From NCBI GenBank assembly GCA_019358855.1, contig JAHHII010000004.1, positions 248,001 through 312,000 on the forward strand: a DNA stretch of 64,000 nt. Direction: 5' to 3'. The notes below the pieces were generated by a model that ran no database searches, had not been told where the DNA came from, and worked only from the letters and a program-made list of their open reading frames with translations. This DNA comes from Timaviella obliquedivisa GSE-PSE-MK23-08B (lineage in GTDB: Bacteria > Cyanobacteriota > Cyanobacteriia > Elainellales > Elainellaceae). Below, piece by piece: positions 25,016 to 35,325 of this stretch; position 1 is the first letter of the stretch; each line of letters starts with the position of its first letter. The translations under genes and the position numbers were made by a program.

Positions 25016-26497
25016 ATGAAAGTTGCAATTATTGGAGCAGGTTTGGCGGGTTTGGCAAGTGCCGTTGAGCTAGTCGATGCCGGACATGAAGTAGAAATTT
25101 TTGAATCTCGTCCGTTTTTGGGAGGCAAAGTTGGGAGTTGGGTTGACTCAGACGGTAACCATATCGAAATGGGACTGCACGTCTTTTTCAATAATTACTA
25201 CAACCTGTTTGCTCTAATGAAGAAAGTGGGAGCCTGGGAAAACCTCTTACCCAAAGCGCATGTTCACACCTTTGTAAACCGAGGTGGAGAAATCAGCACG
25301 CTTGACTTTCGGTTTCTAGTGGGCGCTCCCTTCCATGGGCTGAAGGCATTTTTTACGACTGGGCAATTGACTGTGCAAGATAAGGTGCAGAATGCGATCG
25401 CCCTGGGCACCAGCCCGATCGTTCCCGGCTTAATCAACTTCGACGTTGCCATGAAAATGATTCGGGCGCTCGACAACGTTAGCTTTGCCGATTGGTTTCG
25501 CAGTCATGGCGGCTCCCAAAATAGCCTGAAGCGAATGTGGGATCCGATCGCCCTTGCTCTGGGCTTCATCGACACCGAAGAGATTTCCGCCCGCTGTATG
25601 CTGACCATTTTTTTGATGTTCGCCACCAAAACCGAAGCCTCACGCCTCAACTTGCTGGCAGGTTCTCCCGCCGAATACCTGCTCAAGCCCATCATCAATT
25701 ATTTAGAAGCACGGGGCGCAAAACTCCACATCCGCCGCCAAACTCGCCAAATTTTGTTTGAAGCCGACCCTGACAGTCTCCCCGAAGCAGTGCGCGTCAC
25801 TGGTTTAGTCATTGCCAACGGCGACACCGAAGAAACCATCACCGCCGATGTTTATACCGCCGCCTGTGATGTCCCTGGCATTCAGCGACTGCTGCCTCAA
25901 GAATGGCGAAAGTGGAAAGAGTTCGACAATATTTATAAATTAGAAGCCGTTCCCGTAGCTACTGTTCAGCTTCGATTTGATGGCTGGGTCACAGAACTAA
26001 ACGATGCAGACCAACGCCATCAAGTCGAACACGCAGCCGGAATTAATAACCTGCTCTACAGTGCCGATGCCGACTTCTCTTGCTTCTCCGATCTCGCCCT
26101 TAGTAGCCCCAAAGACTACTACCGCGAAGGTCAAGGTTCACTCATTCAGCTGGTGCTGACTCCTGGCGATCCATTCATCAAAATGAGTAACGAAGACATC
26201 GCCAACCATGCACTTCAGCAAGTTCATGACCTCTTTCCCTCCGCTCGGAAACTCAAGATGACTTGGTTCAATGTTGTTAAACTTGCCCAATCTCTCTACC
26301 GCGAAGCACCTGGTTTAGATCCCTACCGTCCTCCTCAAAAAACGCCCGTTTCAAACTTCTTCCTTGCAGGCAGCTACACCCAACAAGACTACATCGACAG
26401 CATGGAGGGCGCTACAATTTCGGGGAAACAAGCCGCCGCAAAGATTCTAGAAGGAACAGGATACACAGTGGAAGGGACAGGGTTGTTCAAGTATTAA
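25016..26497 (+). CDS. crtQ: 9,9'-di-cis-zeta-carotene desaturase
   Basis: CrtQ (ZDS) turns zeta-carotene into lycopene in two desaturations in the thylakoid membrane, following CrtP. The FAD site is at the N-terminus ([17 protein letters not shown]). Other signature stretches are [33 protein letters not shown] and the C-terminal [20 protein letters not shown], where FAD binds again. At 493 residues it has the usual length. An SRPBCC gene follows, as in many cyanobacteria. Confidence 0.95.
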   Translation: MKVAIIGAGLAGLASAVELVDAGHEVEIFESRPFLGGKVGSWVDSDGNHIEMGLHVFFNNYYNLFALMKKVGAWENLLPKAHVHTFVNRGGEISTLDFRFLVGAPFHGLKAFFTTGQLTVQDKVQNAIALGTSPIVPGLINFDVAMKMIRALDNVSFADWFRSHGGSQNSLKRMWDPIALALGFIDTEEISARCMLTIFLMFATKTEASRLNLLAGSPAEYLLKPIINYLEARGAKLHIRRQTRQILFEADPDSLPEAVRVTGLVIANGDTEETITADVYTAACDVPGIQRLLPQEWRKWKEFDNIYKLEAVPVATVQLRFDGWVTELNDADQRHQVEHAAGINNLLYSADADFSCFSDLALSSPKDYYREGQGSLIQLVLTPGDPFIKMSNEDIANHALQQVHDLFPSARKLKMTWFNVVKLAQSLYREAPGLDPYRPPQKTPVSNFFLAGSYTQQDYIDSMEGATISGKQAAAKILEGTGYTVEGTGLFKY

Positions 26498-26637
26498 TGA
26501 AAATCAGGGTATGCGGTATATTGTATTGTTTGTTACCTATAAAGATGAATAACACTGAGCGATCTAAACCTGCTTCATAATGTAGAAAATTCCTTTGAAC
26601 ATATTTTCCTGATTTTTCCTTCATTCTTTAATCTCTT

Positions 26638-27090
26638 ATGACTGACTGGCTAGAACACACGGTTCAAGTAGAAGTGGCAATTCCCATCGATCGCGCTTGG
26701 AAAATTTGGTCTGACCTGGAGCAAATGCCGCGTTGGATGAAATGGATCGAGTCGGTGAAAGTGCTGGAAGACAATCCAGAACTTTCTCAGTGGAAACTAG
26801 CCTCGGGCGGACTTGATTTTCGGTGGCAGTCTAAAATTACTCGGCTCATCACCAACCAGATTATGCAATGGGAATCTGTAGATGGGCTGCCTAACCGAGG
26901 AGCAGTAAGATTTTACGATCGTGGTGAGAGCAGCATCGTCAAGCTGACCGTAGGATATGCTATTCCAGGAATTTTAGGAAAGCTCATGGATGGGCTTTTT
27001 TTAGGAAGAATTGTAGAGTCGACGCTTCAAGCAGATATGGATCGGTTTCGGGAGTACGTGGCTCAGTTAGAGACATCTAACGACGTATGA
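26638..27090 (+). CDS. SRPBCC family (cyclase/dehydrase-like) protein
   Basis: 150 residues with a START-like fold: VQVEVAIPIDRAWKIWSDLE, then MPRWMKWIESVKVLED, a middle strand-rich part, and the C-terminal helix ESTLQADMDRFREYV. Such proteins bind hydrophobic ligands. The gene lies 140 bp after crtQ on the same strand and commonly follows it in cyanobacteria, so it may act on or carry a carotenoid or quinone. That role is inference. Confidence 0.88.
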   Translation: MTDWLEHTVQVEVAIPIDRAWKIWSDLEQMPRWMKWIESVKVLEDNPELSQWKLASGGLDFRWQSKITRLITNQIMQWESVDGLPNRGAVRFYDRGESSIVKLTVGYAIPGILGKLMDGLFLGRIVESTLQADMDRFREYVAQLETSNDV

Positions 27091-27107
27091 ACTTAGGGTC
27101 AAAGTGA

Positions 27108-27845
27108 TTAAAGCTCTTCCCGTAGCATTTGCTCATAAATTTGGGGAAGGTCGTTACTGACCGAATTCGTCTCGATACCATAGCCCAAACTTGTCCAAGT
27201 GGGCGAAAGAATGCGAAGAACTTCATTGACCCTGCCCTCTCTCAGCATTTGAGACAAGTCAGCACCCCAAGCTTGGGGGTCGCTGAGCCATCGATAGGTG
27301 ACTTCATCTTGATACTCTGGCACAAAGCTGTAGCTTTCCCAAGGCAAAAACGGGGGCTGAGGATGGTATGACTGGGCTTTGTCTAACCACGTACTGCTGA
27401 GCATTTGGTAACGTCCGGCGGCAGTCGTGCAGTCGCCTAAATTAGGTCCTGTTATGATGCGAACACATTGATCAGGATGGTTGCTGAGGTTAGCAATGTG
27501 TTCTCCACCATAGAGTAAGGAATAGGGGCGATCGCCACTTGCCTCACTCGCTGAAATTGTTCGCATCATTGCCCGAATATAGGGATCACCCCCCTTCATG
27601 ACCAAAGGAATCGGAGAACCATTCCCTTGAGGTTCGTTGAAGGGTATCATCTGCCGCCACGAAATCCCTCGTAGTCCACCCGTCCATCCTGCAATCAGCA
27701 CAAGTGCTGAACAGCTAATCAAACACCACCAAACTCCCGAAGAAGATTCAGCGGCAGTTGTAACAGGGCTGCTGGCAACGAGTTTGTTGGCAAGAGGACA
27801 TTGATTCTCCGACTTTTTGCTATTAGAAGTCACGGTGGGATGCAA
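27108..27845 (-). CDS. Lysozyme-like muramidase (GH24/GH104 family)
   Basis: 245 residues: a Ser-rich N-terminus, one membrane helix (WWCLISCSALVLIAGWTGGL, about 40-60) that could be an uncleaved signal anchor, then a lysozyme-fold domain: MMRTISASEASGDRPYSLLY with the catalytic Glu, PDQCVRIITGPNLGDCTTAA, AGRYQMLSSTWLDKAQ and DEVTYRWLSDPQAWGADL. It would cut or remodel peptidoglycan. No holin or phage gene is near, so a phage origin is not supported. Confidence 0.85.
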   Translation of the reverse strand: MHPTVTSNSKKSENQCPLANKLVASSPVTTAAESSSGVWWCLISCSALVLIAGWTGGLRGISWRQMIPFNEPQGNGSPIPLVMKGGDPYIRAMMRTISASEASGDRPYSLLYGGEHIANLSNHPDQCVRIITGPNLGDCTTAAGRYQMLSSTWLDKAQSYHPQPPFLPWESYSFVPEYQDEVTYRWLSDPQAWGADLSQMLREGRVNEVLRILSPTWTSLGYGIETNSVSNDLPQIYEQMLREEL

Positions 27846-27901
27846 TGATAGGTACGACTACAAATTGTTATTCATCATATCCTCACTTCTTCGACCCTAA
27901 C

Positions 27902-28558
27902 CTAAACCGCTGCAAATAAAGCCTCAAGAGGTTGAGCCGGACTGTCGGGTTTCGCCACAATTTCAACCACTTTATTGCGGGCGGCAGGCTGAGACAGTGC
28001 CTCAACACAGACTTGGGCAACCTTCGTACGAGGAATACTGCCATCAAATAGTTTGTCTGCGCCAGTCATAACAATTTGATCTGAATTATCTTCATTCTTT
28101 AAGCCGCCGGGTCGGACAATTGTGTAGGGCACACCACTTTTTTGTAAATAGTCCTCAGCTTGCTTTTTCCAAACCAAAATTAGCCAAAATAAGTTGAGCG
28201 GATGGAAGAGTAAGGAAGTACAGAGCGAAGAAACCATGACAAACTGCTGAATGCCTTTTTCTTTGCCAACATCCACTAAGTTTTTCGTGCCCTCATAATC
28301 TACTTTGTAGGGCCCTGTCGGGTCAAAACTTGGGGCTGCGCCTGTGGCAGAAAGAATAACTGTGCAGTCTGCGATCGCCTCCCTTAAACTCTCTAACTTC
28401 AGCACATCTCCTACCACTAACTCTGCTTCAGCAGGCAACATTGCTCTTGCCTTTTCAAGATCTCGTACCAGAGCCCTTACCGGAATCTGGCGTTCTACCA
28501 AAGCTTGAACAATCCGCCGACCTGTCTCACCTGTTGCCCCTGCTACAAAAGCTTTCAT
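27902..28558 (-). CDS. NAD(P)-binding SDR-like protein, atypical family
   Basis: 218 residues with an N-terminal nucleotide site FVAGATGETGRRIVQAL, a strand-turn VRALVRDLEKARAML, VVGDVLKLESL, and the C-terminal YTIVRPGGLKNED. It belongs to the Ycf39-/YwnB-like atypical SDR group, which often lack the catalytic Tyr-Lys pair; here I see none in the classic spacing. A similar gene is at 37092-37763. Function is unknown. Confidence 0.88.
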   Translation of the reverse strand: MKAFVAGATGETGRRIVQALVERQIPVRALVRDLEKARAMLPAEAELVVGDVLKLESLREAIADCTVILSATGAAPSFDPTGPYKVDYEGTKNLVDVGKEKGIQQFVMVSSLCTSLLFHPLNLFWLILVWKKQAEDYLQKSGVPYTIVRPGGLKNEDNSDQIVMTGADKLFDGSIPRTKVAQVCVEALSQPAARNKVVEIVAKPDSPAQPLEALFAAV

Positions 28559-28988
28559 AAACTACCCCTATATTTCTTGATTACTGAAGGTTGATGTTAA
28601 TCTTTTAGTTAAGATCCTTAATGGATTGTAATGAATCCACTATTCATTACGAAATAAACCTGAAAGTTTAAGTAAAGAACTTTGGCAGTTCCTATCTTTT
28701 ACTTAGTAGAAAAGAGTGTTTTTTATTACTCTCTCTGGAAAAATACTTCTTCTTAGTGTTTCAGTAAATCAATTGAGACACCTCAACAGAAAGGCGTAGA
28801 TTAGATTCTTTTCTACGTATATCAATCATCACTCTGTAGCAATTTTGCAAGATATGCTGAGTACGTTGCAATCTGCCCCTTCTCTCGATAGGCTGCTAGA
28901 CTAGGCTCCAGACCTTAGCTATTAACGAGCCAACCCGTCAGTTGGAGAGACGCAACTCGATTCAAGACGATTTTTAGGAAGACTTCGT
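28559..28988 (+). other. Intergenic region
   Basis: About 430 bp of AT-rich sequence between divergent genes. I see no ORF, tRNA or strong hairpin. It probably holds the promoters of both neighbours. Confidence 0.5.
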
Positions 28989-29702
28989 ATGCAGGCAAAT
29001 CCGGCTGAACAAAACGCTTTCAAAACCACACCCACCGTCTTTGGGGCAACTTCCGGTTTGCTCGAAGCGCAGGACAATCAAGAACTCCTAACCCAGGAGC
29101 AACAGCCTATCAGTTTTCATGGCAACTTTGAAAGCTGCATGGAAATGTACACCAACGCCCAAACAGTTGCAAGTTATTTAGATGCCCATCGGAGTTGGTT
29201 TCCTCAGTCTGCTCGACCCATGAAAGCAGTTCCTATTGGAGCCAACGGTTACGACTTGACAGTAGGAAGATTTGGGGCGTTTGGATATGAAGTGGAAGCT
29301 AAGGTAGGGCTAGACTTGCTGCCTCAAGATCAGGATGTTTATCGCATTCAAACGATTCCGATTCCAGGGTATCAAGCTCCAGGGTACGATGTTGATTTTC
29401 AGGCAGCGATGCAACTCACTGAAGTCGCAAATGGTCAGGCATCTGAGCCAGTGACCCACGTGGAGTGGGAATTAAGTTTGCAGGTCACGCTCCAGTTTCC
29501 TCGCTTTATTCATGCTATGCCGAGAACTTTGATTCAATCGACGGGCGATCGCCTCCTCAATCAAATTGTTCGACAAGTCTCTCGTTGTCTTACTTACAAG
29601 GTGCAGGAAGATTTCCACCGAGCAGTCGGAGTCAAGTTTCCCAAAAAGCGGCGAATGCTTTGGACAAAGGGCAAGGACATGAAACTTGGAGTCAGCGAAT
29701 AA
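28989..29702 (+). CDS. DUF1997 domain protein
   Basis: 237 residues, soluble. The DUF1997 domain starts near residue 40: ISFHGNFESCMEMYTNAQTV, YLDAHRSWFPQSARPMK, YDLTVGRFGAFGYEVEAKVG, and the C-terminal VQEDFHRAVGVKFPKK. The family is restricted to cyanobacteria and plastid-bearing eukaryotes and resembles SRPBCC lipid-binding folds. No function is established. A strong terminator follows directly. Confidence 0.9.
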   Translation: MQANPAEQNAFKTTPTVFGATSGLLEAQDNQELLTQEQQPISFHGNFESCMEMYTNAQTVASYLDAHRSWFPQSARPMKAVPIGANGYDLTVGRFGAFGYEVEAKVGLDLLPQDQDVYRIQTIPIPGYQAPGYDVDFQAAMQLTEVANGQASEPVTHVEWELSLQVTLQFPRFIHAMPRTLIQSTGDRLLNQIVRQVSRCLTYKVQEDFHRAVGVKFPKKRRMLWTKGKDMKLGVSE

Positions 29703-29729
29703 TTAATTCGTAGGCTTATATTTATTTAG

Positions 29730-29762
29730 AAAGGCGGAATCTTAGGAATTCCGCCTTTTGTC
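29730..29762 (+). terminator. Intrinsic terminator
   Basis: Stem AAAGGCGGAAT and ATTCCGCCTTT with a short loop, followed by T. It ends the DUF1997 transcript and may also serve the convergent gene at 29779. Confidence 0.85.
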
Positions 29763-29778
29763 TATCTAGCGTTCCGAC

Positions 29779-30564
29779 CTAAGACTTACCGAAACTCTGA
29801 GTCCAGTAAGCGTTGTAGTTAGTAGTTCCAGTATCTTGAGCTAGAAAGAAATACCCTACCCCAATTTCTTTGATAGTGGTATTCAGAATATTTTCTCGAT
29901 GTCCAGAACTATCAATCCAAGAGTTAACGACTTCACTGGGCGTACTTTGCCCTGCTGCAATGTTTTCTGCCACAGTGCGCCAGTCGTAGCCTACTCTGGA
30001 GACGCGATCGCCTACTGAAGAGCCGTCTTTGCCAACATGACTAAAAAAGTCTTGAGTCGCCATATTTCGGCTATGAGTTTGTGCTGCCTGACTGAGCTTG
30101 GCATTAAGGGCGAGCGGTGCAAGTCCATTCTTGGCACGAAATTGATTAGTAAGTTTTACGACCTGTCCTGTAAAGCTCTGCACGCTCTTAGTTTCTGCAC
30201 TGCCTGCCGCCGCTGCCGATAGCTTCAACCGGTACGGGCTGCTACCCTGGGCAGTAACTTGCAGGTAGTAAGTCCCTAGTGCCAAATCTGCCAAATCAAG
30301 TTTTCCAACTCTCTTCGATTTGGATGACAGAGTTTGAAAAACTTCATCGGCTTCAACCACTCCGTTTTGATTGAGATCTCGAATCAGATTGAGGCTTGCC
30401 GATCGCCCCAAACTTTTGAATCTAATGCTTAGCACACCAGGATTGGTCAAATTAAAACTAAATACATCGCTCGGGTTTCTAGAACTTACTTTATCTCTAA
30501 AGGCTGTACTGCTAGGAATTGCAGCAGCCTGTCCAAGGCTGATTCCAATGGGCTGACTAGGCAT
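29779..30564 (-). CDS. CAP (SCP/PR1) domain protein with PPC-like domain
   Basis: 261 residues. Residues 1-115 resemble a bacterial pre-peptidase C-terminal (PPC) beta-sandwich (NPSDVFSFNLTNPGVLSIRF; TYYLQVTAQGSSPYRLKL). Residues 130-260 form a CAP domain with LTNQFRAKNGLAPLALNAKL, HSRNMATQDFFSH (His), VAENIAAGQ and SWIDSSGHRENILN (His). There is no N-terminal signal peptide, so export, if any, would use another route such as type I secretion. CAP proteins are usually extracellular; the role here is unknown. Confidence 0.9.
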   Translation of the reverse strand: MPSQPIGISLGQAAAIPSSTAFRDKVSSRNPSDVFSFNLTNPGVLSIRFKSLGRSASLNLIRDLNQNGVVEADEVFQTLSSKSKRVGKLDLADLALGTYYLQVTAQGSSPYRLKLSAAAAGSAETKSVQSFTGQVVKLTNQFRAKNGLAPLALNAKLSQAAQTHSRNMATQDFFSHVGKDGSSVGDRVSRVGYDWRTVAENIAAGQSTPSEVVNSWIDSSGHRENILNTTIKEIGVGYFFLAQDTGTTNYNAYWTQSFGKS

Positions 30565-30884
30565 AGTTTTATTTACTCAGGAACTTTCTTTAATCAGTTC
30601 CAGTAAGCAAGTAAGTGCCTAAACAAGTCACCCTAAAATATACCGAGTTTAAGCCTATAGCCTAAGTAGCTCTACGGAGTTTTTGCAGCTTAAAGTCTCT
30701 TCCTGTGGTCAAAAGTAAATATGTGGCTGAAAACTTTGCTGTAAAAAAACAGATCTATTGTTTCCCGTATGTCAAGGTTGACAACAAGTGACTAAAGGCA
30801 GTCAAGAGGTTCAAAGCTCCGAAAATGCTGAGTAGCTAGTTCTAGGGGATCTCAGTCATCTATTAGTCCGAACAGTGCAAAAAA
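30565..30884 (-). other. Intergenic region
   Basis: About 320 bp without recognised gene. It leads into two hairpins at 30885-30962 that follow the ftsH gene on the minus strand. Confidence 0.5.
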
Positions 30885-30962
30885 TAGAGATTGCTTGAGA
30901 AGTCCAAACAATCTCTATAAAAAGTATGAACGCTTACTCAAGTGCAACTTGGGCAAGCGTTC
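30885..30962 (-). terminator. Two hairpins downstream of ftsH
   Basis: A perfect 9-bp hairpin (TAGAGATTG and CAATCTCTA, 30885-30917) and a second stem (GAACGCTT and AAGCGTTC, 30928-30962, with CAAGT/ACTTG inside). Both lie within 125 bp of the ftsH stop and probably end its transcript. Confidence 0.65.
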
Positions 30963-31008
30963 ACCAAAGTAGGATAAAACGACAAATCTATCGCTACAAA
31001 TCTATCGC

Positions 31009-32949
31009 TTAGACGTTTTGAGCCGCCAATTCCTGTTTTTCAGGTAGATCTGCGTATTCTGCTACCAATTGCCTAAACTGCTCTCCTTCAATCGTCTCTT
31101 GATCCAGTAGAACTTCAGCTAATCGATCGACGAGAGGACGATTCTCCTTAATCAGACGACGAGCTTCGGCATGACAACGAAAAACAATTTCGCGGATCTG
31201 GCGATCGATCTTTGTTGCCATTTCTTCTGAACACTCAGACGATTGATTCATTAAATCTCGTCCTAAAAACACTTCTCCGCCACCGCCTTCTAAAGCGATC
31301 GGTCCCAGATCAGACATTCCGTAGATAGTCACCATCTGACGAGCAATACTAGCAACACTGCGAACATCGCCTGCCGCTCCATCTGTCACTTCGTCATGAC
31401 CAAACACTTCCTCCTCAGCGGCTCGCCCGCCTAAAGAGACCGTGATGCGATCGAGAATTTCGCTGCGGCTGTCAATCCGCATGTCTTCACCACTCAGTAA
31501 AGGCTTGGCAAAGCCACCAATGCCCCCCGAACGAGGAATAATAGTGACTTTATCAAGGGGGTTAGTGTTTGGCAGGAGAGTCATTAGCAGCGCATGACCA
31601 ACCTCGTGATAAGCAATCAGTCGCTTTTTTTTGCTGTCTAACAGCGGCGTTAGGGTAAGACCAATGGTAACGCGATCGATCGCGTCATCAATCTCAAGCC
31701 CACTGATAGCATCTTTGCGCCGTCGAGCCGTCAAAATAGCCGCCTCGTTGAGCATATTGGCAAGCTCTGCTCCCGAAAAGCCAGGAGTACGACGAGCGAT
31801 CGCCTCCATCGAGACCTCTGGGTCTAGCTTTTTGTTACGAGCATGAACTTCCAGAATGCCCAAGCGACCCTTGTAGGTCGGTAAGTCTACCATCACCTGC
31901 CTATCAAACCGACCCGGACGTAGCAGCGCCGAGTCTAGTACATCTGGACGGTTAGTTGCAGCAATAATAATAATACCTGTATTGCCCTCAAACCCGTCCA
32001 TTTCAGTCAATAATTGGTTAAGGGTCTGTTCGCGCTCATCATTGCCACCCCCAATCCCAGCACCTCGCTGCCGACCCACTGCATCAATTTCATCAATAAA
32101 AATAATGCAGGGCGCGTTTTCTTTTGCCTTCTTAAACAAGTCCCGAACGCGAGAAGCGCCAACCCCCACAAACATTTCCACAAATTCAGAACCCGAAATA
32201 CTGAAGAAAGGAACGCCTGCCTCTCCGGCGATCGCCCTAGCCAACAGGGTTTTCCCGGTTCCTGGAGGCCCTACTAACAACACACCCTTAGGAATCTTCG
32301 CGCCCACAGCGGTGAATCGCTCTGGCTTTTTCAAAAAGGTCACGACTTCTTGAAGCTCTTCCTTCGCTTCTTCAATGCCTGCCACGTCGTCAAACATAAT
32401 GCCTGTTTTGGCTTCCATTTGAAACCGTGCCCTCGACTTGCCAAAACTCATGGCTTGCCCTGAAGAACCTGCACTACGTCGCAGGAACATCAGCAGCGCC
32501 ATAACCAGCACAAAAATCAACAACCCATTCAGAATAAAGCCAGTGACGGCGCTACCGTCGGTAGAAGGTTGAACACTTAGCTCAACATTTTTTGTCCGAG
32601 CAAGGGCAACTAACTCAGGATTGCGATCGCCTAAAAATAAAGGCACTTCTAAAGGAGCGGTTTCCCGTGGCTTGCCTTTGAGCTGCACAAGAGCCACGTT
32701 ACGCACCGGGTCAATTTCAACTCTATTGACTTCGCTCGCTTCAATCTTACGGAGCAAATCGCTGTAACTAAGAGCCTGCTGCTGTTCCTTCGGAGCGTTT
32801 GCCTGCGCTAAAACTGGACTGCCTATTACACTTTGCAATACTAGCCAGAGTACAGTTGCAGCACCAGTCAATTGTGAACCTGTTCTGCGCTTAACACCCC
32901 GAAGAGAGAACCTCGATATTTTTTGCTCAGCCTGCTTCATAAACTTCAC
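31009..32949 (-). CDS. ftsH: FtsH, ATP-dependent zinc metalloprotease
   Basis: FtsH degrades damaged membrane proteins; in cyanobacteria this includes photosystem II D1. Of 646 residues, the N-terminal part has a membrane helix (about 28-48) and a periplasmic or lumenal domain, then a second helix (about 137-157). Walker A is GPPGTGKT (227-234), Walker B IIFIDE (282-287), and the protease zinc site HEVGH (448-452). The N-terminus before the first helix is longer than in the PSII-repair FtsH2 family, so I do not assign a paralogue. GTG at 32949 and ATG at 32940 are both possible starts. Confidence 0.95.
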   Translation of the reverse strand: MKFMKQAEQKISRFSLRGVKRRTGSQLTGAATVLWLVLQSVIGSPVLAQANAPKEQQQALSYSDLLRKIEASEVNRVEIDPVRNVALVQLKGKPRETAPLEVPLFLGDRNPELVALARTKNVELSVQPSTDGSAVTGFILNGLLIFVLVMALLMFLRRSAGSSGQAMSFGKSRARFQMEAKTGIMFDDVAGIEEAKEELQEVVTFLKKPERFTAVGAKIPKGVLLVGPPGTGKTLLARAIAGEAGVPFFSISGSEFVEMFVGVGASRVRDLFKKAKENAPCIIFIDEIDAVGRQRGAGIGGGNDEREQTLNQLLTEMDGFEGNTGIIIIAATNRPDVLDSALLRPGRFDRQVMVDLPTYKGRLGILEVHARNKKLDPEVSMEAIARRTPGFSGAELANMLNEAAILTARRRKDAISGLEIDDAIDRVTIGLTLTPLLDSKKKRLIAYHEVGHALLMTLLPNTNPLDKVTIIPRSGGIGGFAKPLLSGEDMRIDSRSEILDRITVSLGGRAAEEEVFGHDEVTDGAAGDVRSVASIARQMVTIYGMSDLGPIALEGGGGEVFLGRDLMNQSSECSEEMATKIDRQIREIVFRCHAEARRLIKENRPLVDRLAEVLLDQETIEGEQFRQLVAEYADLPEKQELAAQNV

Positions 32950-33190
32950 TTACCTTTTGATCTCTACCAGGACGTGGTTCTTCCATGCTAGTTCTCAGCC
33001 AAGGATTTGACCTCAACGTAACGATATAGGAAGAGTTATCAACAAGATTTTTGAACTTCAAATACCAGTGTACTCTTCTCATCTTAACTATTGGAGGCAG
33101 ATCTTTCACCTAAATCGTAGTCATATCGACTTCGCCTTGCTAAGATAGAGGAAATAAGTCTGTCTCTTTATCAAAATCGCAGAGGGATCT

Positions 33191-33751
33191 ATGGTGAAAA
33201 TCGTTGGGATTGTGGGAAGTTTGAGGGAAGGTTCTTATAGTCAGCAAGCATTGAAAGTTGCGGTGCAAAAAGTTGCAGATCTGGGGGCTGACGTGGAAAT
33301 TGTGGATTTGCGATCACTTCATCTTCCCTTTTGTGATGGCGGTGATGATTACTCTGCATATCCTGATGTGGCAAAGCTGAGTCAAACGGTTAAAGCCGCT
33401 GATGGTCTGATTTTAGCGACACCCGAATACCATGGCAGTGTCAGTGGTGTCCTCAAAAATGCCCTTGATCTGATGGGATTTGAAGAACTTTCAGGCAAAG
33501 TAACAGGGCTGATTAGTGTCTTAGGTGGGCAACCCAACAGCAATGCGCTCAACGATTTGCGCACTATTCTTCGCTGGGTTCATGCTTGGACTATTCCTGA
33601 GCAAGTGGCGATCGGGCAAGCTTGGCAGGCGTTTGGAAAAGATGGTGAACTGCTAGATAACAAACTCGCCCAACGATTTGATTCATTTGCTCGGAGCTTG
33701 GTAGAAAACACTCAAAAACTGCAAGGAGCAACTTTGGCTCAGGCATCTTAA
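33191..33751 (+). CDS. NADPH-dependent FMN reductase
   Basis: 186-residue flavodoxin-like protein: phosphate-binding GIVGSLREGSYSQQALK, LILATPEYHGSVSGVLKNAL (typical of the chromate/azo-reductase group), and FEELSGKVTGLISVLGG. It would use NAD(P)H to reduce FMN or small quinone-like substrates. The gene is divergent from ftsH and followed by a strong terminator. Confidence 0.92.
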   Translation: MVKIVGIVGSLREGSYSQQALKVAVQKVADLGADVEIVDLRSLHLPFCDGGDDYSAYPDVAKLSQTVKAADGLILATPEYHGSVSGVLKNALDLMGFEELSGKVTGLISVLGGQPNSNALNDLRTILRWVHAWTIPEQVAIGQAWQAFGKDGELLDNKLAQRFDSFARSLVENTQKLQGATLAQAS

Positions 33752-33755
33752 AAAG

Positions 33756-33778
33756 CGGGGCAAGAGTGCCTTGCCCCG
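33756..33778 (+). terminator. Intrinsic hairpin terminator
   Basis: A 9-bp GC-rich stem CGGGGCAAG and CTTGCCCCG with a 5-base loop directly follows the stop codon at 33751. The preceding A-run means it may also stop the convergent crtR transcript. Confidence 0.85.
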
Positions 33779-33818
33779 ATCAAAAGGTTGTTTGAAGTTG
33801 GTTTTAATTCCCTAGTTC

Positions 33819-34766
33819 CTAAGTTTTCTCGGGGGAAGACTTTGAAGCGATCGATCGTACCAACTGCTCAGAGTCTGGTGATGGTTCACTCTTATGACCA
33901 TGAAATCGAATTCCTAAAAACAAATCATAAATAAAACTCCAAAAGTCTTTCCCTTTCAGCAGCCCTAAAGACTGATGACAGCCTTTGGCATCTAACAAAG
34001 GTTGGATGTCTCGATAAGCCTGTTGATAGTTGTACCAAGGGATAGAGGGCCAGAGATGATGAATTAAGTGGTAATTCTGACCCATAATCAAAATATTGAG
34101 GATGGAGTTAGGGTAGACTCTGGCATTTTTCCAGCGATCGCGTTCTTGAAAAGGACGATGAGGTAAGTAGTCAAAAAATAGTCCTAAAGCTAGTCCTACC
34201 ACCAAGGCTGGGGAAAACCAGAAATCGAAAACGTACCCTAAAAAGTCATACTGAACTGCCAGATAAATCACGACACCGACTGCCAAGCGGGCAAGAAACC
34301 ACTCAAGGAGTTCATATTTTCGCCATAGTTTTCTTTTAAAGAAGAAAATCTCGTGATAGAAGAAACGCGCTGCGATCAGCCAAAGCGGACCACCCGTAGA
34401 GACATAGTGATCAGGATCATTCTCGGGATCGTTGACATTTGCGTGATGCTGCATATGGACACGAGTAAATACTGGGAAGGAAAACCCCAGCATTAACGCA
34501 CTCCCATGCCCCAGAATTGAATTCATGATGCGGTTTTTATGCGCCACATTATGTGAAGCATCGTGAATGACCGTACCCACCAGATGAAGGGCGATCGTAT
34601 TAATCACGAAACAACACCAGCCCAACCAATCCCAGTACCAGTAGCCTAGGGTCGAAAAGACTGCCATTAACACTGCTAGTAGAAAAACTATCAGCGTTGG
34701 GTTAAAAGCACCCGGCGGACCTAACAACTGTCTCGGCACAGTCAGGGGCTTTATTGCCTCCGACAT
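33819..34766 (-). CDS. crtR: Beta-carotene hydroxylase CrtR
   Basis: CrtR hydroxylates carotene rings to make zeaxanthin and related xanthophylls. It is a di-iron membrane desaturase. Histidine boxes visible: HDASHNVAH (HxxxH type), HMQHHANVND (HxxHH) and HLIHHLWPSIPWY (HxxHH). Four or so hydrophobic helices span residues 25-70 and 165-205. ATG at 34766 (M-S-E-A-I-K-P-L) is preceded by GGAGTG; an upstream ATG at 34787 is less likely. Confidence 0.93.
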   Translation of the reverse strand: MSEAIKPLTVPRQLLGPPGAFNPTLIVFLLAVLMAVFSTLGYWYWDWLGWCCFVINTIALHLVGTVIHDASHNVAHKNRIMNSILGHGSALMLGFSFPVFTRVHMQHHANVNDPENDPDHYVSTGGPLWLIAARFFYHEIFFFKRKLWRKYELLEWFLARLAVGVVIYLAVQYDFLGYVFDFWFSPALVVGLALGLFFDYLPHRPFQERDRWKNARVYPNSILNILIMGQNYHLIHHLWPSIPWYNYQQAYRDIQPLLDAKGCHQSLGLLKGKDFWSFIYDLFLGIRFHGHKSEPSPDSEQLVRSIASKSSPEKT

Positions 34767-35325
34767 TATGTTTTCACTCCTTAACATCCACTTTGCGTAG
34801 TATAAAATACTGGACTACCAGAATAAAGTTTTGTTAAATCAGCTGATTTAATCAGATACTTAGTCAGAATGCTTTTCTTCCTATATGTCAAGCCTACAAC
34901 GTAGGAAGAAGCAAGAACGACTGAAGTTATTTTCCAACGATTCCTAACCCTCCAAGATTCTCTAAAGCTTTTCAAAATTCATCATGCCTTTATGCAGGAA
35001 AGGTGAGTTATTCCGGAAAGGTTCACAAAGCAGTCGAAGCTTTTCCGTAATACTACTGGAAATAGTAGTGGCTTTCGTTGGACGTAGAATTTATTGTCCT
35101 TTTGAAACGTACTTATTCTCTTCTGGTTCCTCTTCACCTGTACCCTAAACCGATATTTTCAGCTTTTTGGAGATTTCAGTACTTTCAACCTTACTTTCGT
35201 AAGGCGGACACCTTATTAAGTGACATATAGAAACCCTTGTAGAAAACCGAAGCACTAGACACTGCTTATAAGGGTTCTAATAGCAGATTCATTATTCATT
35301 AGGCTCTAAACGTTGTGAGGACGAT
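34767..35325 (+). other. Intergenic region with a palindrome
   Basis: About 560 bp between divergent genes crtR and the TPR gene. No ORF or RNA gene was recognised. It contains the palindrome at 35052-35069 described separately. Confidence 0.55.
35052..35069. promoter_or_regulatory. Palindrome similar to the LysR-adjacent site
   Basis: ACTACT and AGTAGT flank GGAAAT. Its core TACTGGAAATAGTA differs in one base from TACTAGAAATAGTA upstream of the LysR gene (20151-20164). It could be a target site of that regulator for crtR or the TPR gene. Confidence 0.35.

Noticed and set aside
27108-27845. Phage lysis gene
   Set aside because: The lysozyme-like domain is joined to a membrane anchor and no other phage gene is near.
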